The position numbers were made by a program, and so were the translations under genes. Positions 6,763-15,201 of a DNA stretch of 33,947 nucleotides are shown piece by piece (position 1 is the first letter of the stretch; the number at the start of each line of letters is the position of its first letter). The stretch comes from a virus. The stretch covers positions 1 through 33,947 of the IMG/VR virus record IMGVR_UViG_3300032296_003616; one strand, given 5' to 3'. The notes under the pieces are model-generated. The model did no database searches, was not told the origin of the DNA, and saw only the letters and a list, made by a program, of their open reading frames with translations.

Positions 6763-7236
6763 ATGAACATATTCTATTTACACGAAGATCCATTAAAAGC
6801 TGCCGAAGACCTTTGCGACCAACACGTACTCAAAATGGGCATAGAATCTGCTCAAATGCTGTCTACTGCGCACTGGATGAACGGATCTACTGCACCGTAC
6901 AAGAAAGCACACGTAAATCACCCTTCCACAATATGGACTCGCTCATCTAAAAGCCATTATGATTGGTTGATTGAGCACGCTAAAGGCATATTCAAAGAGT
7001 ATACAAAACGGTACGCAAAGCAACACAAGACCGAAAGCGTGTTGAATTGGTTAGTAGAAAACAGACCGCAGTTACCAAATATAGGCTTTGTTCCTCCTCC
7101 CCAGTGCATGCCTGAAGATTACAAAAACAAAGACACAGTTAAGGCCTACAGGGACTTCTATTTGTACGATAAGATATTGACAAAGGGCTTAAACTACAAA
7201 AGATCGAGTTCGGTACCAGAATGGTTAAGTAGCTAG
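6763..7236 (+). CDS. Conserved T4-like phage protein of the MNIFYL-DQHVLKM type
   Basis: A 157-residue protein. MNIFYLHEDPLKAAEDLCDQHVLKMGIESAQML-STAHWM is a strongly conserved opening found in many cyanophage and marine phage proteins of unknown function. Further conserved-looking parts are AHVNHPSTIWTR and the region around PPPQCMPEDYK, and it ends FYLYDKILTKGLNYKR. A faint similarity of the DQH segment to the T4 DenV type of pyrimidine-dimer glycosylase is possible, but I do not rely on it. Conserved His, Asp, Glu, Arg and Trp residues suggest an enzyme. The gene stands alone behind its own promoter-like motif and just ahead of the spanin-like pair. Confidence 0.8.
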   Translation: MNIFYLHEDPLKAAEDLCDQHVLKMGIESAQMLSTAHWMNGSTAPYKKAHVNHPSTIWTRSSKSHYDWLIEHAKGIFKEYTKRYAKQHKTESVLNWLVENRPQLPNIGFVPPPQCMPEDYKNKDTVKAYRDFYLYDKILTKGLNYKRSSSVPEWLSS

Positions 7237-7240
7237 TATG

Positions 7241-7250
7241 CATATTTATA
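7241..7250 (+). promoter_or_regulatory. CATATTTATA motif, candidate late promoter
   Basis: A perfect CATATTTATA eight bases upstream of the ATG at 7259. It also decides the start choice. An ATG at 7238 would read through the motif as MHIYKK, an unlikely protein start because the motif recurs upstream of unrelated genes. Confidence 0.6.
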
Positions 7251-7258
7251 AGAAAAAC

Positions 7259-7636
7259 ATGGATAACGCGTTTAATAAACTATCTGAGATATTTTGCAAC
7301 AGAACCACAAAAAAGGTACTGTTTCTTTTGTCTATGGCTATTAGCATATTGTGTTTAATAACCATATTTTCTTTGTTCCCCAACTCAAGTAGTGATCTAA
7401 AAAAACAGGTAGATGATCTACAAAAGCGTTCCGAAGAATTGTTAAAAGCTCAGGCAAAATACGATAGTACCATAAATAGCCAAGAGGCGTACGTAATTGA
7501 GTTGGAGGGAAAAATAGCGAACATTAAAGAAAGAACAACAGTAATCAAAGAGTACTACACAACGATAAGAGAGCAAGTCAGTGCGTACGATTACAGACAG
7601 ATAGATTCCTTCTTCAGACAAAAATATAACTATTAA
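7259..7636 (+). CDS. Membrane-anchored coiled-coil protein, possible inner-membrane spanin
   Basis: A 125-residue protein when started at ATG 7259 rather than the upstream ATG 7238, which lies across the promoter motif. Residues 20-40 (VLFLLSMAISILCLITIFSL) form one membrane segment with a short cytoplasmic N-terminus, and residues 45-105 are a long heptad-rich coiled coil. This topology fits an Rz-type inner-membrane spanin, and the next gene encodes an exported protein only 2 nt downstream, the usual pairing. A structural tail or head-membrane protein is an alternative, since no endolysin gene is seen next to it. Confidence 0.7.
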   Translation: MDNAFNKLSEIFCNRTTKKVLFLLSMAISILCLITIFSLFPNSSSDLKKQVDDLQKRSEELLKAQAKYDSTINSQEAYVIELEGKIANIKERTTVIKEYYTTIREQVSAYDYRQIDSFFRQKYNY

Positions 7637-7638
7637 TC

Positions 7639-8031
7639 ATGAAAAAATTAGTCATCCTGCCTTTATTGATATTGACTTTTAGTTGTTTTTCACAAGACAC
7701 CGTTAAGTTGCCAACTCACGTTGCAAAACAGATCATAAAAGATTTGGTTGATTATGAAAGTGTTAAAGCGCAATTGAAATTAATTAAAGAGCAGATGGAT
7801 GTCATGGACCAAGTGAGTCAAGCAAAAGACACTATCATACTAAATTATAAATACAAGGTAGAGAACTGTGAGAGTAGAATCGAGATAGAAAAGAGGATAG
7901 TTGATCTTTACAAACAGGAAGCTATAAGACTTAAAAAAGAATACAAAAAGCTAAAATTAAAAACAACGCTAACTAAAATAGGATCGGGAGCGATTATAGG
8001 CACTCTTACATATTTGTTGATAGTAAAGTAA
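7639..8031 (+). CDS. Exported coiled-coil protein, possible outer-membrane spanin partner
   Basis: A 130-residue protein. Residues 1-20 (MKKLVILPLLILTFSCFSQD) form a signal peptide. The LTFSC could act as a relaxed lipobox, or cleavage could follow FSQ, which is typical of flavobacterial exported proteins. Residues 25-105 are a charged coiled coil, and residues 110-130 (IGSGAIIGTLTYLLIVK) are a hydrophobic C-terminal segment. It follows the membrane coiled-coil gene by 2 nt and precedes the terminase by 1 nt. The pair suggests a two-component spanin. However, o-spanins normally lack a C-terminal hydrophobic segment, so this is tentative. Confidence 0.65.
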   Translation: MKKLVILPLLILTFSCFSQDTVKLPTHVAKQIIKDLVDYESVKAQLKLIKEQMDVMDQVSQAKDTIILNYKYKVENCESRIEIEKRIVDLYKQEAIRLKKEYKKLKLKTTLTKIGSGAIIGTLTYLLIVK

Positions 8032-8032
8032 C

Positions 8033-9637
8033 ATGTCAGATAACAAACAGTACATAAGAGATAGGATAAAAGAGGAGTTCATAAAGTGTGCTCAAGATCC
8101 TGTGTATTTCATGAGGAAGTACTACATGATCCAACACCCCACTAGAGGAAGGCAACTGTTCGATCTTTACGACTTCCAAGAAAAGGTATTAAAGCTTTTC
8201 CAAACGAACGAATACGCGATAATAAACAAATCAAGGCAGCTTGGTATATCAACGCTAGTATCAGCTTACTCTCTTTGGTTGATGCTGTTCAACAAGGATA
8301 AGAACGTTCTCGTTGTAGCAACTACGCAAATGACCGCTAAGAACATGGTTACTAAGGTTCGCTTTGCTTACCAAAACTTACCCGCTTGGTTGAAGATAGG
8401 ACATTCAGAAGACAACAGATTGAGCCTTAGATTGGTTAACGGTTCACAGATAAAGGCCGTATCAGCAGCGGGAGACGCAACACGTTCAGAAGCTGTATCT
8501 TTATTGGTCATAGACGAAGCCGCTTTCATTGACAGGATAGAGGACATATTCACAGCGGCGCAACAGACGTTAGCAACCGGAGGTCGATGCATAGCGCTGT
8601 CTACTCCAAACGGCGTTGGTAACTGGTTTCACAAGACTTACACAAAAGCGCAAAAGAAAGAGAATCGCTTTTTACCCATATCTCTACCGTGGACAGTACA
8701 CCCCGAAAGAAACGAAGAGTGGAGGGAACAACAGACTAAAGAACTTGGAGTAAGAAACGCTGCGCAAGAGTGCGATTGCGATTTTGCTACATCAGGCGCT
8801 GGTGTTATAGAACCAGAGATATTGACATGGTACGAAATGAACATGATTAGTGAACCTTTGGAAAGGCGTGGCATGGACAAAGCGCTGTGGATATGGGAGT
8901 ATCCCGATCCAATGAGGTACTACGCAATAATAGCTGACGTTGCTCGTGGAGACAGTTCAGACTACTCTGCGTTTCACGTTATAGACACAGAGACGTTATC
9001 ACAAGTGGCAGAATACAAATCACAGATAGACACAAGGGAATACGCTAACGTTCTATTGGCAATCGCTAACGAATACAATCAAGCGTTGTTAGTTGTTGAA
9101 AACGCTAACATAGGCTGGGACGTTGTACAAACTGTTGTAGACAGCGGATATCCGAACGTTCACTACAGTCACAGGATCGACGCAGATAACTCTTTTGAGA
9201 AATACATAGATAGATTCGATAGAGGATCAGGGTTAGTCCCAGGATTCACCATGAGTCAAAAGACACGTCCTTTGGCTATAGAGAAGATGAGAGATTTCAT
9301 TGAAAACAAGATAGTGACCATAAGATCCATACGACTCCTGGAAGAGCTTCGAGTATTTGTTTGGAAGAACGGCAAACAGCAAGCCATGCAGGGATACAAC
9401 GACGATCTAGTAATGTCGTTTGCGATGGGAATGTACCTAAGAGAGACATCGTTAAGGTTCAAAAAAACAATGGATAGTTTAACTTCAGTGTCGATAAACA
9501 ACATAAACAAGACAAATAACAGTCATTATTTACCGTCTGCTAACCACAACTACAACGGATACAACAATCCATGGAGCATGCCAATATCAACGCCAGACGG
9601 ACAAACGCATAACCACGACCTTTCTTGGTTACTATAA
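8033..9637 (+). CDS. 17: Large terminase subunit, gp17-like
   Basis: A 534-residue packaging motor (T4 gp17 has 610). It hydrolyses ATP to drive DNA into the prohead through the portal and cuts the concatemer. The ATPase domain shows NKSRQLGISTL (66-75), LLVIDEAAFI (157-166, Walker B D161/E162) and the coupling motif ALSTPNG (188-194). The Walker A lacks the usual Lys before Ser/Thr; the K66/R68 at its start may substitute, as in other terminases with this variant. The RNase-H-like nuclease is marked by IIADVARGDSSDYSAF (D302), LLVVENANIGW (E356) and GYNDDLVMSF (D457/D458). It is followed at once by the portal gene. No small terminase gp16 is recognisable in the window. Confidence 0.96.
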   Translation: MSDNKQYIRDRIKEEFIKCAQDPVYFMRKYYMIQHPTRGRQLFDLYDFQEKVLKLFQTNEYAIINKSRQLGISTLVSAYSLWLMLFNKDKNVLVVATTQMTAKNMVTKVRFAYQNLPAWLKIGHSEDNRLSLRLVNGSQIKAVSAAGDATRSEAVSLLVIDEAAFIDRIEDIFTAAQQTLATGGRCIALSTPNGVGNWFHKTYTKAQKKENRFLPISLPWTVHPERNEEWREQQTKELGVRNAAQECDCDFATSGAGVIEPEILTWYEMNMISEPLERRGMDKALWIWEYPDPMRYYAIIADVARGDSSDYSAFHVIDTETLSQVAEYKSQIDTREYANVLLAIANEYNQALLVVENANIGWDVVQTVVDSGYPNVHYSHRIDADNSFEKYIDRFDRGSGLVPGFTMSQKTRPLAIEKMRDFIENKIVTIRSIRLLEELRVFVWKNGKQQAMQGYNDDLVMSFAMGMYLRETSLRFKKTMDSLTSVSINNINKTNNSHYLPSANHNYNGYNNPWSMPISTPDGQTHNHDLSWLL

Positions 9638-9648
9638 AATAACAAAAA

Positions 9649-11577
9649 ATGGAAGAACAAAAGAAACCGCAAGAGAATTTGTTTAGTACGCTTAGACGCT
9701 TATTTTCTACAGACGTGATAATAAGAAACGAAGGCGGAGGAATGCTAAAAGTAGTAGACACCGATAGGATACAAAACTCCGGTGTTGTACAGACTAACAG
9801 CTTAGTGGATAGGTTCCACAAGGTTTATACGACGTCTACTGCTTACGGTGTAAACATGAACTTGGCGCAGAACTACCAATCAGCCCGTGTACAGATATAC
9901 GCTGACTACGATGCGATGGACACAGACGCTATCGTTGCATCGGCTTTGGACATCATAGCTGATGAATGTACGCTTAAGAACGAACAGGGCGAAGTGCTAC
10001 AGATACGCTCTTCTGACGAAAACATACAGAAGCTTCTTTATAACCTTTACTATTCCATCTTAAACATCGAGTTTAGTCTTTGGGGATGGATAAGAAACAT
10101 GTGTAAGTACGGTGACTTCTATCTAAAGCTTGAAATGGCAGAGAAATACGGAGTTTACAACGTAATTCCATTCTCAGCCTACAACATAGTTAGACAAGAG
10201 GGATACAACCCAGAGAATCCTTCCGAGGTAAGATTCAAATACGATCCAAACGCAGCAATAGCGTCCACAACAGGTTATTCATCAGCATTCAATAACCAAG
10301 ACGTTGGGATATGGTTCGATAACTACGAAATGGCTCACTTCAGATTGACCGGAGACGTTAACTATCTTCCTTACGGTAGATCTTACCTAGAGCCAGCAAG
10401 AAAGCTATTCAAACAGTACACGCTCATAGAAGACGCGATGTTGATTCACAGGATAGTAAGAGCTCCAGAGCGCAGAGTGTTTTACGTTAACGTTGGTGCT
10501 ATACCTCCAGCAGAAGTGGAAAACTACATTCAAAGGATGATGAACAAGATGAAGAAGACTCCTTTGATGGACCCGCAAACCGGTAATTACAACCTAAAAT
10601 ACAACGTACAGAACATGCTTGAGGACTTCGTTATTCCTGTTAGGGGTAGCGATCAGACCACGAGGATAGATACTGCAAAAGGTCTGGACTACAACGGTAT
10701 CGAAGACGTTGCATACTTCAGAGAAAAACTGTTCGCAGCATTGAAGATACCAAAAGCGTTCATGGGATACGAAAAGGACTTAACTGGTAAGGCAACGCTA
10801 GCCGCAGAAGATATACGCTTTGCTAGAACAGTTGAGCGCATACAACGCATCATAGTGTCTGAGTTAACGAAGATAGGATTGATTCACCTATACGCTCACG
10901 GATACACAAACGAATCAGCCGCTAACTTCACCATATCACTAACAAATCCATCGATAATATATGATCAAGAAAGGGTGGCACTATTCAAAGAGAAGATAGA
11001 CCTAGCTAAACAGGCTATGGAGGGACAGTTGTTACCGAGGGACTACATATACGATAAAGTATTTCACTTCTCTGAGGATCAATACCTAGAGCTCGAAGAC
11101 ATGATACTAGAAGACCAAAAGAGAGCGTTTAGGTACAAACAGATAGCAGAAGAGGGCAACGATCCAGCAGAAACAGGACAAGCTTTCGGTACTCCACACC
11201 AATTGGCAAGCCTGTACGGTGGAAAGGGAGACATGTCCCTAGACGTACCAACAGGATACGATGAGAATAAACCAGAGAAAGAGTACGAATCACCAGGTAG
11301 ACCGCAGAAGTACAAATCCAAACGCGGAACAGACGCAAGTCCTTTTGGAAGAGATGGAATGGGAGTGTACGATCTGAAGTCAAACGCAGAAACTGGAGAA
11401 GACAAGCTTAAGCCAGAGTACAGAGGAGGACCGTTGGCGTTAGAAAGCACTATGGCAGAACTGTTAAAAAACAAACAAATGCTTGATAAGATAGCGAGTA
11501 AGTCTCAAAGAAAGGTGAAACTTTTTGAATCCACCGATCTTTTAGACGAAAGTAACATATTACAAGATCCCGAGTAA
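9649..11577 (+). CDS. 20: Portal vertex protein, gp20-like
   Basis: A 642-residue portal (T4 gp20 has 524). It forms the dodecameric ring at one capsid vertex, nucleates head assembly and serves as the terminase dock. The portal core is recognisable at about residues 320-375, with LEDFVIPVRGSDQTTRIDT, then GIEDVAYFREKLFAALKIPKAFMG, closely following T4-type portals. Residues 500-600 are a polar Gly/Pro-rich extension beyond the usual length, and the end (VKLFE-STDLLDESN) contains (L)-x-E sites that the prohead protease might trim. It starts 11 nt after the terminase stop behind an A-rich leader (AAAATAACAAAA), so the two are probably one transcript. Confidence 0.95.
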   Translation: MEEQKKPQENLFSTLRRLFSTDVIIRNEGGGMLKVVDTDRIQNSGVVQTNSLVDRFHKVYTTSTAYGVNMNLAQNYQSARVQIYADYDAMDTDAIVASALDIIADECTLKNEQGEVLQIRSSDENIQKLLYNLYYSILNIEFSLWGWIRNMCKYGDFYLKLEMAEKYGVYNVIPFSAYNIVRQEGYNPENPSEVRFKYDPNAAIASTTGYSSAFNNQDVGIWFDNYEMAHFRLTGDVNYLPYGRSYLEPARKLFKQYTLIEDAMLIHRIVRAPERRVFYVNVGAIPPAEVENYIQRMMNKMKKTPLMDPQTGNYNLKYNVQNMLEDFVIPVRGSDQTTRIDTAKGLDYNGIEDVAYFREKLFAALKIPKAFMGYEKDLTGKATLAAEDIRFARTVERIQRIIVSELTKIGLIHLYAHGYTNESAANFTISLTNPSIIYDQERVALFKEKIDLAKQAMEGQLLPRDYIYDKVFHFSEDQYLELEDMILEDQKRAFRYKQIAEEGNDPAETGQAFGTPHQLASLYGGKGDMSLDVPTGYDENKPEKEYESPGRPQKYKSKRGTDASPFGRDGMGVYDLKSNAETGEDKLKPEYRGGPLALESTMAELLKNKQMLDKIASKSQRKVKLFESTDLLDESNILQDPE

Positions 11578-11585
11578 TTATTTGT

Positions 11586-11595
11586 TATATTTATA
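11586..11595 (+). promoter_or_regulatory. TATATTTATA motif, candidate late promoter
   Basis: TATATTTATA in the 37-nt gap after the portal gene, 19 nt before the ATG at 11615. It resembles the Bacteroidota -7 consensus TAnnTTTG as well as the inverted T4 late box. Confidence 0.55.
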
Positions 11596-11614
11596 GATAG
11601 ACTATTAACGCAAC

Positions 11615-12463
11615 ATGCCAGTAAAACATAGTAAATACCGCAATCCGGCGATACTGTTTGAACTATTAGTTAGACAGACTACAGCCGATTTGGTACAAAA
11701 CAAAGACACCAAAGCCGTTAAGATACTCAAGAAGTATTTTGTGAATACGGAGTTGGGAAAAGAATACCAACTGTACAACTCTTTCAATACAACTGAAAAG
11801 CTATCAGAGGCAAAAGCCGAGATGTTCATAAGCACTGTGCTCGAGCAGAGAAAGAAGCTTGATAGCGAAAAGCTAAACAGACAGAAGTATAACCTGATAA
11901 AAGAGATAAAGAGCAGTTACAACATCGACGACTTCTTCAAAGCGAAGATAGACAGCTACAAGACCTACGCTTCTATATACACGGTGTTTGAATCTCAGTA
12001 TAGTTCTACCGTTGATACAAAACAGGTGTTGCTGAACAAGATTAACCTTTTAGAGCACATAACAGAAGAAGAGATACAGAATAAGCCCATCAGTGCTACC
12101 ATGGTTCAAGACCTCATGAAAGAGGACAAAGAGATCAGACTGTTAGCGTACAAGTTGATGGTAGAAAAGTTCAATTCAAAGTACAACAACTTCTCAGAAA
12201 GGCAAAAAGAGGTGTTGAAGGAGTACATAAACAATATATCAGAGACAGAAAGCCTTAAGAGCTATTTGAACGGATTGATAAAGCAAATCAAGACTGAGTT
12301 GGTCGAGATCAAAAAGGGCATAGAAGACAAAGTAACAGTCATAAGACTAAATGAAACAATAAAGCTTCTCAACCCAATAAAACAGAACGAGTCAATAAAG
12401 GACGACGCTATATCTAATCTGTTGCAATACATAGAGCTCATAGACATACTAAAACAGAAGTAA
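11615..12463 (+). CDS. Helical conserved protein between portal and protease genes, probable head-assembly factor
   Basis: A 282-residue, highly helical and charged protein. The opening (KHSKYRNPAILFELLVRQTTADLV) is the most conserved-looking part and matches my memory of unnamed proteins encoded beside gp20 in environmental T4-like phages. The rest is Lys/Glu-rich with long predicted helices and ends LLQYIELIDILKQK. In T4 this position (between 20 and 21) holds the small core proteins gp67 and gp68. A core or chaperone-type role is inferred from position only. It lies behind its own promoter-like motif and ends 3 nt before the next gene. Confidence 0.8.
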   Translation: MPVKHSKYRNPAILFELLVRQTTADLVQNKDTKAVKILKKYFVNTELGKEYQLYNSFNTTEKLSEAKAEMFISTVLEQRKKLDSEKLNRQKYNLIKEIKSSYNIDDFFKAKIDSYKTYASIYTVFESQYSSTVDTKQVLLNKINLLEHITEEEIQNKPISATMVQDLMKEDKEIRLLAYKLMVEKFNSKYNNFSERQKEVLKEYINNISETESLKSYLNGLIKQIKTELVEIKKGIEDKVTVIRLNETIKLLNPIKQNESIKDDAISNLLQYIELIDILKQK

Positions 12464-12466
12464 AGC

Positions 12467-13741
12467 ATGAAGCAATTCAACAACTCTTTTGCTACTATAA
12501 AATTGAGAGAGACGCTCGTTGAGAACAAAGTGACGTTCACTATAGACGATGAAAACATAGACAGCCTATTCAACAAAAAGTTTGAAGCGAATGTCGATTA
12601 CGTACAAGACGGCACAGACGTATACTATGTAACTGATCAGAGCGATCTTGAGAATTTCGTAGACTATGTAGAGAGCTCCGGAATGGATTCTAGCAAAATA
12701 CACATTAAAGAAGAGGGAAATGTAACTGGCGGAGGAGAGGCTTACAACGCTTCTTTACACGTAAGTAAAAAGAAAAGAAACCCTTTTACAGAGGACGAAC
12801 TATCAGGATACAAGAAGCTTAAGGGCTTTAGAGCCGGTCACACTAAGGACACTGGAGGATTCCAATACAGCGATTTATGGGGAGTTAACGAGGGGTTCGA
12901 AGTTGGAGATAAAGCTAAGGTGACGATGAAGGGTAACGTAAATCACAATAAAATAGGCGAAATAGTAGACGTTACAGAAGACGGAAAGTACTTTACACTT
13001 CAGTTCAAAAACAACACAAAGTCCATATATCACCAGTCTGACATAACTATACCAGCGGGAATAAAAGACTTCCAAGACAAACCGAGTTTAAACATACAGG
13101 ACGAACAATTAGCTGAGGACGACGAAGACATTTACGAACCAGAAGAACAAGACGATAACGAGGATAGCTACGATTGGTATAAAGATGAATACATAAAAGA
13201 AAATCACTCTGATTCGAATGCTCAAGAGCTAGAAAGAGTAGAAAATCTATTATCCGTTGCCCATCAAAAGAACGATTATTCTGTAATGACAGCTTACGAG
13301 AACAGAATAAAGCTGTTAAAATTCATAGTACTGTTAGAGAAAAAACTAGGCAAACAACTACCCACCTTCCAATTCGGAGAGTATTTTAGCGACTACGTAA
13401 AAGACAACTTCGGATACACTGGGAAGATAAAAAGAAATGCGTACGGAGCAGTAGTAAATTTGAAAGACGTAGCCACACACGTACTAGGCGACAAAGCGTT
13501 GAACGAGAACTATCACAGATTCAAAAAAGAGACAGTTACCAGAAGCAAAGAGCAGCAGATGCACGAAGCGATGAAACTGGTTAGAAAGAAGCTGTATGAA
13601 GCTGAGAAGGTGATAGATTACGTTAAGACAATGAAGGAAGAGCTTGGTCTACAGGAGTACAAGAGCCACACAAACAAATTGATGGAGAAGCTTCAAGTAT
13701 CCATCAGCGAGATATACAAAAAATATAAAAGCATAAAGTAA
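12467..13741 (+). CDS. Prohead-region protein with an SH3/KOW-like segment
   Basis: A 424-residue protein of unknown function. Residues 1-100 form an alpha/beta region with IDDENIDSLFNKKFEA and a YVTDQSDLENFVDYV helix. Residues 100-140 are basic (KKKRNPF). Residues 145-195 (FEVGDKAKVTMKGNVNHNKIGEIVDVTEDGKYFTLQF) look like a small SH3/KOW beta barrel. Residues 205-235 are very acidic (EDDEDIYEPEEQDDNEDS). The C-terminal 190 residues are helical and coiled-coil. The mix of acidic linker and coiled coil resembles prohead core proteins. The gene lies between portal and protease and starts 3 nt after its neighbour. Confidence 0.8.
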   Translation: MKQFNNSFATIKLRETLVENKVTFTIDDENIDSLFNKKFEANVDYVQDGTDVYYVTDQSDLENFVDYVESSGMDSSKIHIKEEGNVTGGGEAYNASLHVSKKKRNPFTEDELSGYKKLKGFRAGHTKDTGGFQYSDLWGVNEGFEVGDKAKVTMKGNVNHNKIGEIVDVTEDGKYFTLQFKNNTKSIYHQSDITIPAGIKDFQDKPSLNIQDEQLAEDDEDIYEPEEQDDNEDSYDWYKDEYIKENHSDSNAQELERVENLLSVAHQKNDYSVMTAYENRIKLLKFIVLLEKKLGKQLPTFQFGEYFSDYVKDNFGYTGKIKRNAYGAVVNLKDVATHVLGDKALNENYHRFKKETVTRSKEQQMHEAMKLVRKKLYEAEKVIDYVKTMKEELGLQEYKSHTNKLMEKLQVSISEIYKKYKSIK

Positions 13742-13743
13742 AA

Positions 13744-13872
13744 ATGGCAAAAGCAAAATCAGCAGGAGATAGTCGTAAGATTACATTCGGCAAAAGAAAG
13801 AAAGGAAAAGCCCAAAAGTCTCACAATAAACACGATAGAAAAGAGAGGAATTACAACGGACAAGGACGCTAA
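13744..13872 (+). CDS. 42-residue very basic peptide, prohead-region
   Basis: A short gene, ATG 13744 to TAA 13872, two bases after the previous stop. The product starts MAKAKSAGDSRKITFGKRKK and ends with KHDRKERNYNGQGR. It has many Lys/Arg and no hydrophobic core, so it is probably disordered or nucleic-acid binding. I recall similar tiny basic FGKRK...GQGR proteins next to gp20/gp21 in environmental T4-like phages, in the position of the T4 core protein gp67, although gp67 itself is acidic. Coding is supported by tight spacing, a complete frame and the promoter motif that follows it. Confidence 0.75.
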   Translation: MAKAKSAGDSRKITFGKRKKGKAQKSHNKHDRKERNYNGQGR

Positions 13873-13877
13873 TTTAA

Positions 13878-13887
13878 CATATTTATT
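13878..13887 (+). promoter_or_regulatory. CATATTTATT motif, candidate late promoter
   Basis: CATATTTATT ends three bases before the ATG at 13891, the shortest spacing in the window. A transcript starting about 6-8 nt after this box would begin at or inside the start codon. Confidence 0.55.
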
Positions 13888-13890
13888 AGT

Positions 13891-15201
13891 ATGACAAACA
13901 TAACCAAACTTTATCAACAGCTACAAGAGGGTAAGACAACCCGCGAATATTTCGTTAGAGAAGCCCGCAGACAGTTTCCACAGTTCATTAGTCCTGTGAC
14001 TTCTTTTGACGACGCTGTAAATATATTGAAGAGCAAGAGACTGGTGTCCGAAAACTTAACTAAAGAAGTTAGCGGAGCTAGATTTGATACGTTGGGAGAA
14101 ACTCAAATGACAGATCAAGCGATAATTAAACGTGCAAAACAATTGGGAATAGAGGACAGCATTGTATTAGATGGAGAGGGCGGTGTAGAGAACGCTGAAG
14201 AAATGATAGCTTTAATAAACAACTCAGAGCCTATAAACGAAGCCCACAAGCTTGACGCAGAACAGATACTAGACAGAATGTCTCCATACGCTGTTAAGAA
14301 GGGAATAGAGGTAGAGCTAAAGAAAGAAAAGACTTACGACAATACAACTATCGATAAGGTAAAAGAGAGAGTGGCCAGGAAGCTCAAAAAGAACCCAAAC
14401 GCTTACGACGATCAGATCATAGCCAACGTAAAGAAGGTTGAAAAGCAGGACAAAGAGCTCGAAGCTACAGAGCTAAAAAAAGAGTTGGTCGACAAGAAGA
14501 ACGCGATGAGAAAGCCTAAGGGGTTTAAAGCTGATAAGGCTAACACAAAAGCTTCTAAGAGAGAAAACAGAAAGGGCAAACCAAAGGGCGTTAAAGTTAT
14601 GCCTGATAAGGGCGTAACAGGGACTGAGAAGGTGATAAAAGAAGACGTCATAGAGAATATCAAAAGCTGGCTTCAAGAGAACATAACGAGGGAATACCAC
14701 CCAGGTATGGAAGTACAAACACCAGACGGACACGGTATAGTAAAAGAGGTCAAAGGCGGTACGTTAACAGTTGAATTGGACGATAGTAATTTGAAAGACT
14801 ACCAATTCAATGTGATAAATAAGTTGATGGACAAAGAGCCCGAATCACAACCAGAAATTCAACCGTCTTCTGGTGATGAAATGACTAAAGCCGATAGAGA
14901 CGCTGCATGGGCAAAAATAGGAACGCCTATGGGTAGCGTTAAAGGCACAGATACTGGAATTCCCAAGTCGCTTTACTCAGCTATGACACCAGAGGAAAAA
15001 ATAGCCGCTATAATAGAAAAGTTGAACAAGATGGAAGAGGGCGAAAAGAAAGAGAAGATCAAAGAGATGATAAAGTCTAAGTTAAAAGAAGCGAAAGCTT
15101 TAGTAGTACCTAAAACAGCAACAGATCAACAAGTAACAAAAATAGTTTCTACTGATCCGACTATAAAACCTGGAACACCTTTAGAGATAATAAGAAAATA
15201 A
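13891..15201 (+). CDS. Probable prohead core protein with KOW-like domain
   Basis: A 436-residue protein directly upstream of the prohead protease, with the two sharing one base (TAATG). The N-terminus (KLYQQLQEGKTTREYFVREARRQFPQF, then PVTSFDDAVNILKSKRL) is a module I recognise from proteins of this position in many marine phages. It contains LQE-G and VRE-A junctions fitting gp21 specificity. Residues 120-245 are Lys/Glu-rich helices. Residues 270-320 (GMEVQTPDGHGIVKEVKGGTLTVELDD) form a KOW/SH3-like barrel. Further sites (PINE-A, LKE-A) lie along the chain. A scaffold or core function with proteolytic removal is inferred. Confidence 0.8.
   Translation: MTNITKLYQQLQEGKTTREYFVREARRQFPQFISPVTSFDDAVNILKSKRLVSENLTKEVSGARFDTLGETQMTDQAIIKRAKQLGIEDSIVLDGEGGVENAEEMIALINNSEPINEAHKLDAEQILDRMSPYAVKKGIEVELKKEKTYDNTTIDKVKERVARKLKKNPNAYDDQIIANVKKVEKQDKELEATELKKELVDKKNAMRKPKGFKADKANTKASKRENRKGKPKGVKVMPDKGVTGTEKVIKEDVIENIKSWLQENITREYHPGMEVQTPDGHGIVKEVKGGTLTVELDDSNLKDYQFNVINKLMDKEPESQPEIQPSSGDEMTKADRDAAWAKIGTPMGSVKGTDTGIPKSLYSAMTPEEKIAAIIEKLNKMEEGEKKEKIKEMIKSKLKEAKALVVPKTATDQQVTKIVSTDPTIKPGTPLEIIRK

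Noticed and set aside
7238-7258. Upstream ATG for the membrane coiled-coil protein
   Set aside because: The codons lie across the CATATTTATA box, which recurs before unrelated genes. ATG 7259 is better.
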